From Oscillospiraceae bacterium (GTDB lineage: Bacteria; Bacillota; Clostridia; Oscillospirales; Oscillospiraceae), in NCBI GenBank assembly GCA_028705905.1, contig JAQWCP010000112.1, positions 1-5,884 on the forward strand: a stretch of 5,884 nt of DNA. The letters are read 5' to 3'. The translations under genes and the position numbers were made by a program. Of the stretch, positions 1 through 4,390 are shown one piece after another. The first letter of the stretch is position 1. Each line of letters starts with the position of its first letter. The notes under the pieces are model-generated. The model saw only the letters and a program-made list of their open reading frames with translations. It did not search any database and was not told the origin of the DNA.

Positions 1-215
1 TAATCGGTTGCCCCAAGCTGGACGAGGGAGATTACAGCGAAAAGCTGGCGGAGATCATCAAAAACAACAGCATTAAAAGTGTCACAGTCGTCAGAATGGA
101 AGTCCCCTGTTGTGGAGGGATGGAAAACGCAGTGAAACGAGCGCTTCAAAACAGCGGGAAATTCATCCCCTGGCAAGTGGTGACGATTTCAACGGATGGG
201 AAAATTCTTGATTGA
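1..215 (+). CDS. Iron-sulfur (4Fe-4S ferredoxin-type) protein, C-terminal 70 residues only
   Basis: Frame 3 is open from the window edge to a TGA at 213-215, so only the 3' end of this gene is present. The visible residues begin IGCPKLDEGDY and contain VRMEVPCCGGMENAVKRAL, ending in VTISTDGKILD. This matches, from memory, the C-terminal part of clostridial 4Fe-4S ferredoxin-domain proteins that sit upstream of cupin, rubredoxin and hcp genes. The ferredoxin CxxCxxC motifs would lie upstream of the window, so the Fe-S assignment is recall and not seen here. What is seen is a GCPK cysteine near the start and a CCGG pair at residues 36-39 of the fragment. The gap to the cupin gene is 15 bases, which points to one operon. 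A role as a redox partner for the downstream genes is inference. Confidence 0.7.
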   Translation, partial: IGCPKLDEGDYSEKLAEIIKNNSIKSVTVVRMEVPCCGGMENAVKRALQNSGKFIPWQVVTISTDGKILD

Positions 216-230
216 TAGGAGGTCATCATA

Positions 231-545
231 ATGATAGAAAAAGAGTATAAGCTGTCAAGAACCAATGAAAAAGCAGTGGAAAAAGTGATATTTGACGAGA
301 ACGTTCATTATCTCCACATGGTGTTCAACAAAGATGAGGGATTGCCGGAGCACTTTTCCAATTCGAATGTTTATATGACAGTGATCCGAGGCTGTCTCTC
401 CATCGGTCTTGATGATCAGGGAATCCATAAATACGAAGCTGGAACGCTCCTGAAGATTCCGTTTCAAACCAAAATGGATGTCAAGAACTTGCATGACGAA
501 ACGCTGGAGCTGATCGTCGTCAAGGCGCCCGCTCCGAAAAACTGA
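231..545 (+). CDS. Small single-domain cupin protein
   Basis: This is a 104-residue protein with a strong ribosome site (TAGGAGG, 216-222) 8 bases before the ATG. The sequence fits one cupin beta-barrel. The first motif lies around residues 37-54 (GLPEHFSNSNVYMTV, then RG) and the second around residues 69-83 (AGTLLKIPF, then KMDV). The canonical cupin metal site (HxH then Glu in motif 1, His in motif 2) is mostly missing. H41 remains, but N44, N46 and Y48 stand where metal ligands would be expected, and motif 2 has no His. The protein is therefore probably not a classical metal-dependent cupin enzyme. There is no signal peptide or membrane segment, so it should be cytoplasmic. It lies between the Fe-S protein and rubredoxin genes, which suggests a shared role in redox stress. 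Its molecular function is not known to me. Confidence 0.82.
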   Translation: MIEKEYKLSRTNEKAVEKVIFDENVHYLHMVFNKDEGLPEHFSNSNVYMTVIRGCLSIGLDDQGIHKYEAGTLLKIPFQTKMDVKNLHDETLELIVVKAPAPKN

Positions 546-566
546 GAAAACAAAGGAGGAAAACGA

Positions 567-731
567 ATGAAAAAATATAGGTGTATTCCCTGCGGGTATA
601 TCTACGATCCCGCGCTCGGCGATCCCGACAACGGCATCGCACCCGGCACGTCATTTGAAAAGCTGCCAGATGATTGGCAGTGCCCCATTTGTTTTGTTGA
701 AAAGGAAGAATTTGAACCTCTCGAAGACTAA
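567..731 (+). CDS. Rubredoxin (54 residues)
   Basis: This short ORF encodes 54 residues, the usual length of a stand-alone rubredoxin. The ATG follows an ideal ribosome site (AAAGGAGGA, 552-560) by 6 bases. The Fe(Cys)4 ligands are visible as C6-x-x-C9 (RCIPCGYIYDP) and C39-x-x-C42 (QCPICFVEKEEFE). Also present are the family's GDPDNGIAPGT segment (residues 18-28) and the LPDDWQCP run before the second knuckle. The second knuckle is unusual: rubredoxins normally read CPxCG there, but this one has Phe at residue 43. The first knuckle keeps its Gly (G10). Rubredoxins are cytoplasmic one-electron carriers. The position 35 bases upstream of hcp suggests that it feeds electrons to Hcp or to an oxygen- or NO-detoxifying partner, which is inference. 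The stop codon lies inside a small tandem duplication. Confidence 0.95.
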   Translation: MKKYRCIPCGYIYDPALGDPDNGIAPGTSFEKLPDDWQCPICFVEKEEFEPLED

Positions 732-755
732 ATACTAAAAGACTGAATACTAAAG
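726..755 (+). repeat. 15-bp imperfect tandem duplication at the rubredoxin/hcp junction
   Basis: GACTAAATACTAAAA (726-740) is followed directly by GACTGAATACTAAAG (741-755), with 13 of 15 positions identical. The first copy contains the last Asp codon and the TAA stop of rubredoxin. The second copy runs into the hcp ribosome site (AAAGGAGG, from 752). This looks like a slippage duplication that lengthened the leader between the two genes. No function is apparent. Confidence 0.75.
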
Positions 756-766
756 GAGGAAAAACA

Positions 767-2398
767 ATGAGTATGTTTTGTTATCAGTGTCAGGAAACCG
801 CCGGAGGAAAAGGCTGTACGGTACGCGGCGTCTGTGGAAAAAACGAAGAGGTCGCTAAGCTTCAGGATCTTCTGATTTATACGTTGAAGGGCATTTCACA
901 GATCGTAGTCAAAGGAAAAATTGATGTTAAAAAAATCGATGAGACAAACTATGAGGTGCTCAGCAGCCTGTTCATGACCATCACCAACGCGAACTTCGAC
1001 GAAGGCTCAATTGAAAAGCAGATCATGAAAATGATCGCCATAAGGGATAAACTCAGCAGCTCCGTTTCTTCTGCGGATTTACACGACGCGGCTACCTTCA
1101 AGGTAACCTCCAGAGAGTCCATGCTGGAAAAGGCCGCCTCCATTGGCGTGCTGGCAACCGCAAATGAGGACGTGCGTTCTCTCCGTGAGATGATAACATA
1201 CGGCCTGAAAGGCATAGCGGCCTATGCCGAGCATGCGAAAAACATCGGAAAAGAAGATTTGGAAATCAATGCCTTTATCTACGAGGCATTGGCAGCAACG
1301 TTGGACGATTCCCTCACCGCCGACGACTTGGTGGCGCTGACGCTGAAAACCGGCGAACATGGTGTCAAAGTCATGGCGCTTCTGGACGAGGCCAACACAT
1401 CCAGGTTTGGCAATCCTGAAATCACCGAAGTCAATATCGGCGTCAGGAAAAATCCTGCGATTCTGATTTCCGGCCACGACCTGACCGATCTGGAACAACT
1501 GCTGGAGCAGACGAAGGGCACGGGCGTGGATGTATACACCCACAGCGAGATGCTGCCCGCCCATTATTATCCTGCCTTTAAGAAATATGATAATTTCGCA
1601 GGAAACTATGGCAACGCATGGTGGAAACAGCTTGACGAATTTGTTTCCTTCCATGGACCCATTCTCTTTACAACCAACTGCATCGTCCCGCCCAGAAGCG
1701 AGGAAGTCCGGGGCAGAATCTTTACCACGGGTTCCACCGGCTATCCCGGCTGCAAGCATATTGTAGCAGACGAGAACGGCAAAAAAGATTTTTCCGAAAT
1801 TATCGCGCTTGCGAAGACCCTTCCCGCGCCTGACGAAATTGAAACTGGCAGCATTGTCGGCGGCTTTGCCCATAATCAGGTGATAGCGCTGGCGGACAAG
1901 GTTGTCGATGCCGTCAAATCCGGTGCGATCAAGAAGTTTTTCGTTATGGCCGGCTGCGACGGACGCATGAAGTCCAGAGGATATTACACCGAATTCGCTG
2001 AAAAACTGCCGAAGGACACCGTGATTCTGACAGCAGGCTGTGCGAAGTATCGGTATAACAAGCTGAAGCTGGGCGACATCGGCGGGATTCCAAGAGTGCT
2101 GGATGCCGGTCAGTGCAACGACTCCTATTCTCTTGCGGTCATCGCCCTGAAGCTGAAGGAAGTATTCGGCCTTGACGATATCAACAAGCTACCCATTGCC
2201 TTTAACATTGCCTGGTACGAACAAAAGGCCGTCATTGTACTCCTGGCGCTGCTGTATCTGGGCGTGAAGAACATCCATCTCGGCCCCACACTGCCAGGCT
2301 TCCTGTCACCCAACGTGGCCAATGTGTTGGTTGAAAAATTCGGAATTGCTGGCGTGGGAACAGTTGACGATGATATCGAACTGTTCATGAATGCTTGA
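767..2398 (+). CDS. hcp: Hydroxylamine reductase / hybrid cluster protein (Hcp), class I
   Basis: The product is a cytoplasmic Fe-S enzyme of 543 residues, close to the usual length of about 550. It was first described as reducing hydroxylamine to ammonia and later as a high-affinity NO reductase giving N2O. The start is fixed by AAAGGAGG 7 bases upstream and by the conserved N-terminus MSMFCYQCQETA. The N-terminal cubane ligands have the CX2CX8CX5C spacing of the anaerobe-type class: C5, C8, C17 and C23. All hybrid 4Fe-2S-2O cluster ligands of the family can be found in order: H237 (GHD), E261 (HSEMLPAH), C305 (TTNC), C397 (AGCDG, the persulfide position), C425 (TAGCAKYR), C450 (AGQCND), then E485 and K487 (WYEQK). 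The enzyme therefore looks intact. No Hcr-type NADH reductase gene is visible, so the upstream rubredoxin and Fe-S protein are the obvious candidate electron donors, which is inference. The gene lies last among the intact genes of the operon. Confidence 0.98.
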   Translation: MSMFCYQCQETAGGKGCTVRGVCGKNEEVAKLQDLLIYTLKGISQIVVKGKIDVKKIDETNYEVLSSLFMTITNANFDEGSIEKQIMKMIAIRDKLSSSVSSADLHDAATFKVTSRESMLEKAASIGVLATANEDVRSLREMITYGLKGIAAYAEHAKNIGKEDLEINAFIYEALAATLDDSLTADDLVALTLKTGEHGVKVMALLDEANTSRFGNPEITEVNIGVRKNPAILISGHDLTDLEQLLEQTKGTGVDVYTHSEMLPAHYYPAFKKYDNFAGNYGNAWWKQLDEFVSFHGPILFTTNCIVPPRSEEVRGRIFTTGSTGYPGCKHIVADENGKKDFSEIIALAKTLPAPDEIETGSIVGGFAHNQVIALADKVVDAVKSGAIKKFFVMAGCDGRMKSRGYYTEFAEKLPKDTVILTAGCAKYRYNKLKLGDIGGIPRVLDAGQCNDSYSLAVIALKLKEVFGLDDINKLPIAFNIAWYEQKAVIVLLALLYLGVKNIHLGPTLPGFLSPNVANVLVEKFGIAGVGTVDDDIELFMNA

Positions 2399-2420
2399 TG
2401 TAGGAAAAGATTTTAAGCCT

Positions 2421-2616
2421 ATAAAAGCAACGGCAAATAGAGACCAACTGCATTTCCTGCGGATTATGTGCGTCAACTTGCCTACAGGTATTCCGTATGG
2501 CCGAAGATGGGTTTGCAGAGGTTTATGTGGATCCTGCTTTGTAGTCTGAAGAAAAAGCGGCAAAAGAAGCAAGGGGAAATGGTCCCGTCTCTGTTATCAC
2601 CGTAGAATCGTTTAAA
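2421..2616 (+). pseudogene. Decayed small 4Fe-4S ferredoxin gene downstream of hcp
   Basis: Read piecewise, this stretch encodes a ferredoxin of about 60 residues. The first part, from ATA at 2421, gives IKATANRDQ. One extra base (a C near 2448) shifts the frame. From 2449 the shifted frame reads CISCGLCASTCLQVFRMAED, then GFAEVYVDPAL, a TAG at 2542-2544, and SEEKAAKEARGNGPVSVITVE. The CxxCxxCxxxC cluster-binding block is plain to see. Four lesions are visible: ATA stands where the ATG should be, there is a +1 frameshift before the first Cys, there is an in-frame stop, and Gly (GGT) stands where the family's fourth ligand Cys before PVSVI is expected. The Pro that normally follows the CxxxC is also changed to Leu. 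It begins 22 bases after the hcp stop, so it was probably once part of the operon. Several independent lesions argue against a single sequencing error. Confidence 0.88.
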
Positions 2617-2632
2617 ATTATAACAGTCCCTG

Positions 2633-2668
2633 GATGCGGCTCACTTGCCTAGGCAAGTGAGCCGCATC
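2633..2668. terminator. Perfect 36-bp palindrome, possible terminator of the hcp operon
   Basis: The left arm GATGCGGCTCACTTGCCT (2633-2650) and the right arm (2651-2668) are exact reverse complements, with no spacer. In RNA this gives a GC-rich stem of up to 16 pairs closed by a CUAG loop. The bases after it are TTATCT, so the U tract is weak for a classical intrinsic terminator. Its place after the last remnant of the hcp operon favours a role in ending or stabilising that transcript. A protein-binding palindrome or a mobile-element trace is also possible. Confidence 0.6.
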
Positions 2669-2878
2669 TTATCTCAAGGATATGGTGCGTAGCTTGCGTG
2701 ATTGTCACATGGGTGATGCGCCAAAAAAACAGATTTTATCACTTAATCAAATTAGCTGTTGGGAAAGCTCCGTGATTTTTGTTTCACCCAATTCCCGTGC
2801 CAAGCGTATGAATTGGGATGTTCTCTGCAAAATATCATAAGAGGATTGATTTTCGACCGAAATCGAGGCCGGGTCAAA
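2669..2878. other. Intergenic stretch with no assignable gene
   Basis: No intact gene with a start, ribosome site and recognisable product can be supported here on either strand. The part at about 2750-2870 has a minus-strand reading frame with protein-like composition (it contains QFIRLARELGETKITEL and ends in a TGA at 2747-2749). It has no credible start, because its upstream part runs through the arsR promoter and the terminator on the other strand. It may be the 3' remnant of a lost gene, but I do not recognise a family. No tRNA, riboswitch or CRISPR structure was seen. Confidence 0.5.
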
Positions 2879-2909
2879 GACATCCGCGCAGTTGCGGGTG
2901 TCTTTTTTT
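2879..2909 (+). terminator. Intrinsic (Rho-independent) terminator upstream of the ars promoter
   Basis: The stem GACATCCGC (2879-2887) pairs with GCGGGTGTC (2894-2902) around a 6-base loop, giving 9 pairs of which one is G-U. Seven T residues (2903-2909) follow at once. This is a standard + strand terminator. It lies about 20 bases before the arsR -35 box and would insulate the ars operon from transcription entering from the left. The gene it originally served is no longer recognisable. Confidence 0.85.
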
Positions 2910-2929
2910 ATAGGGAAGAAAATTTCATA

Positions 2930-2958
2930 TTGACATTTTTCGATTTGGAACATATAAT
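2930..2958 (+). promoter_or_regulatory. Consensus sigma-A promoter of the ars operon
   Basis: A perfect -35 box TTGACA (2930-2935) and a perfect -10 box TATAAT (2953-2958) are separated by exactly 17 bases. Transcription should start near 2965, leaving a leader of about 30 bases before the arsR ATG at 2994. A fully consensus promoter is what one expects where a strong promoter is held off by a repressor such as ArsR. Confidence 0.92.
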
Positions 2959-2970
2959 AATCATATCGAA
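2939..2970. promoter_or_regulatory. Candidate ArsR operator overlapping the -10 box
   Basis: TTCGAT (2939-2944) and ATCGAA (2965-2970) form an inverted repeat centred on the -10 box. It spans the promoter spacer to the predicted transcription start. ArsR-family repressors usually bind an AT-rich dyad over or next to the promoter and release on As(III) binding. The position fits, but the 20-base gap between half-sites is wide, so the true operator may be a subset of this region. Confidence 0.4.
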
Positions 2971-2993
2971 GTTTTTAAATCTGAGGTGTTGGT

Positions 2994-3329
2994 ATGAATA
3001 ACTATTTAGTACATACGAAAGTATTCAAGGCACTTGGTGACCCAAAGCGAGCCATGATCGTAGATATGCTCTCCTGTGGCGAACTATGCGCCTGCATGAT
3101 TTTAGAGAAATTTGAAATGTCCCAATCCACGTTGTCCCACCATATGAAGGTGCTTTGCGGCTGCGGGCTGGTGAAAAGCCGGGAAGAAGGAAAATGGACG
3201 TATTACTCTCTGGATGAAGGTACCATTAGCAAAACAAAGCAGTTTTTTTGCGCGATTACATCCGAAAAGGAGAACTGCATCTGTAAAGAAAACACAAATT
3301 GCTGTAAAGGTTGTGATGAGAATGAATAA
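2994..3329 (+). CDS. arsR: ArsR/SmtB-family metalloid-responsive repressor
   Basis: This is a 111-residue winged-helix repressor. The N-terminal helix FKALGDPKRAMIVDML (residues 11-26) is followed by the sensor segment CGELCAC with C28, C32 and C34. The recognition helix is SQSTLSHHMKVL (43-54), and the wing is REEGKWTYYSL (63-73). The CxC in the ELCAC position matches the As(III)/Sb(III) site of ArsR proteins (E. coli ELCVCDLC), although the third E. coli Cys is replaced here (CMIL). C28 could supply a third thiolate. An unusual tail holds C95, C97, C103, C104 and C107 within the last 17 residues. The ATG follows GAGGTG (2983-2988) by 5 bases. It is the first gene behind the promoter at 2930-2958 and probably represses its own operon. 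Its 3' end overlaps the next gene. Confidence 0.95.
   Translation: MNNYLVHTKVFKALGDPKRAMIVDMLSCGELCACMILEKFEMSQSTLSHHMKVLCGCGLVKSREEGKWTYYSLDEGTISKTKQFFCAITSEKENCICKENTNCCKGCDENE
3306..3310 (+). promoter_or_regulatory. Ribosome binding site of the DUF2703 gene, inside arsR
   Basis: AAAGG lies within the arsR tail codons. It is 5 bases before the ATG at 3316 and 11 bases before the ATG at 3322. The spacing favours 3316 as the start, but both are usable. The overlap with the arsR stop (3327-3329) suggests translational coupling. Confidence 0.5.
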
Positions 3330-3849
3330 ATGTTGCACTTCCTCTGAACATTGCTGTGGGCAGCAGCCACAGCCGAAAAAGCGGATCCACATTGACTTTT
3401 TGTATTTGGACACAACTGTTTGTGGCAGATGTCAAGATACGGAAAAGGCCTTGGATGAGGCGGTGTCCAGCGTGGCTGTCATATTGGGCGCTGCCGGATA
3501 TGAGGTCAGGGTGAATAAAGTGAACATCGCCACCCGGGAGCTGGCAGTTCAATATCAGTTTATCAGCTCTCCTACGATCCGGGTAAACAAACGTGATATC
3601 GCCTTGGAACTCCGCGAATCGCTTTGCGAAGACTGCGGCACACTTTGCGGGGACAATGTTGACTGCCGCGTTTGGGTATATAATGGCGTTGAATATTCAG
3701 CGCCGCCCAAAGAGCTGATTGTGGATGCCATTTTGCGGGAAGTTTATGGTACAAAGCAAGGAGAATCGGAGAGTGGACCCTACCGGCTCCCTGAAAACCT
3801 GGAATCGTATTTTTCTGCCAAAGCCCGCAAGGCCAAAGCGGAGCTTTAG
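3316..3849 (+). CDS. Cys-rich DUF2703-type protein of the ars operon
   Basis: The product has 177 residues from the ATG at 3316. An ATG at 3322 would give 175 residues starting MNKCC. From memory it matches the DUF2703 family of uncharacterised proteins. The N-terminus carries two Cys pairs (C6-C7, C13-C14). Next comes IDFLYLDTTVCGRC with a CxxC at 36-39 after a beta-strand, and SSPTI with Pro at residue 86. This order (strand, CxxC, later cis-Pro-like SPT) resembles a thioredoxin fold, which is my inference. A second cluster, C104, C107, C111 and C117 (CX2CX3CX5C), precedes RVWVYNGVEY. The tail from about residue 145 is charged and has no Cys. No signal peptide or membrane helix is seen. It overlaps arsR by 14 bases, so it is co-expressed with the arsenic genes. 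A thiol redox or metalloid-binding role is plausible but untested. Confidence 0.85.
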   Translation: MRMNKCCTSSEHCCGQQPQPKKRIHIDFLYLDTTVCGRCQDTEKALDEAVSSVAVILGAAGYEVRVNKVNIATRELAVQYQFISSPTIRVNKRDIALELRESLCEDCGTLCGDNVDCRVWVYNGVEYSAPPKELIVDAILREVYGTKQGESESGPYRLPENLESYFSAKARKAKAEL

Positions 3850-3907
3850 AAGAAAATGGATGGCGGTGGCAAAACGCTCTTTGGTTTCGTTTCCCGGCTA
3901 TGCCCGG

Positions 3908-3954
3908 ACTGGTGCGCTGATCAACAAAACCAGCCGCTGGTTTTCGACACCAGT
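3908..3954. repeat. Nested inverted repeats between the DUF2703 gene and arsD
   Basis: An inner hairpin AAAACCAG (3926-3933) and CTGGTTTT (3937-3944) is separated by CCG. It lies inside an outer pair ACTGGTG (3908-3914) and CACCAGT (3948-3954). The inner stem ends in TTTT and could slow or end transcription, so arsDA might be expressed less than arsR. RNA stabilisation at an mRNA processing site is an alternative. No gene in the 145-base gap explains it. Confidence 0.5.
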
Positions 3955-3994
3955 AGCTGATGATGAATTATTTTATTTTAAGGAGTTTTTCACT

Positions 3995-4390
3995 ATGAAA
4001 AAGATGAAAATTTTTGAACCCGCTATGTGCTGTGCCACCGGACTTTGTGGTGTGGGCGTTGACCCTGAATTGCTGCGTATCTCCACCGTGCTTGACACGC
4101 TGAAAAAACAGGGTTTGATGGTGGATCGTTTCAATCTGAGCAGCGCGCCGGGTGAATTTATCACCGACCAGACCATCAACGCCTATATCAATGCAAATGG
4201 GCCGGAAGGATTGCCTGCCGTTATGGTGGACGGTGTACTGGTTATCACAGGTCGGTACCCCACCAATGCAGAGTTCACAAAGCTGCTTGGCCTGTCCGAA
4301 GATGTGCTGGGCAAGCAGGCTGCGCCCATCAAAATTAAAATTCCAAAGAAAAAATCGGGCGACTGCGATTGCAAAGGAGGATGCTGCTAG
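3995..4390 (+). CDS. arsD: ArsD arsenic metallochaperone
   Basis: This is a 131-residue protein that delivers As(III)/Sb(III) to the ArsA ATPase and raises its affinity for the metalloid. The start follows AAGGAG (3980-3985) by 9 bases and gives the family N-terminus MKIFEPAMCC. The essential metalloid site is intact: C12, C13 and C18 in AMCCATGLCG, the same numbering as in E. coli ArsD. The thioredoxin-like core continues with RFNLSSAPGEFITDQTINAY and GLPAVMVDGVLVITGRYP. The C-terminus, after a lysine-rich linker (IKIKIPKKK), carries C124, C126, C130 and C131 (CDCKGGCC). This recalls the extra vicinal Cys pairs of longer ArsD proteins. The reading frame stays open for 276 bases upstream, but that extension is not ArsD-like and overlaps the DUF2703 gene. 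arsA starts on the next base. Confidence 0.96.
   Translation: MKKMKIFEPAMCCATGLCGVGVDPELLRISTVLDTLKKQGLMVDRFNLSSAPGEFITDQTINAYINANGPEGLPAVMVDGVLVITGRYPTNAEFTKLLGLSEDVLGKQAAPIKIKIPKKKSGDCDCKGGCC
4373..4380 (+). promoter_or_regulatory. arsA ribosome binding site embedded in the ArsD Cys-tail codons
   Basis: AAAGGAGG lies 10 bases before the arsA ATG and forms part of the arsD codons for the Lys-Gly-Gly before the final CC. The arsD TAG (4388-4390) and the arsA ATG (4391-4393) touch. Translation of the two partners is therefore probably coupled. Confidence 0.8.

Noticed and set aside
1079..1873. Minus-strand open frame of 264 codons inside hcp
   Set aside because: It lies wholly opposite the Hcp frame, whose cofactor ligands are all intact, and its translation resembles no family. 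It is a shadow.
2709..2843. Short + strand ORF (44 codons) from ATG 2709
   Set aside because: It has no ribosome site and no recognisable sequence, and a minus-strand frame over the same bases looks more protein-like.
2399..2993. Insertion sequence or other mobile element between the two operons
   Set aside because: No transposase fragment, terminal inverted repeats or target duplication could be found. The 36-bp palindrome alone is not enough.
2759..3001. + strand ORF running through the terminator and the ars promoter
   Set aside because: It would need to translate across a strong terminator and a perfect promoter, and its residues there are merely translated regulatory DNA.
3719..3994. 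Upstream in-frame extension of ArsD
   Set aside because: It would overlap the DUF2703 gene heavily and is not ArsD-like. The ATG at 3995 has a good ribosome site and gives the conserved N-terminus with C12, C13 and C18.
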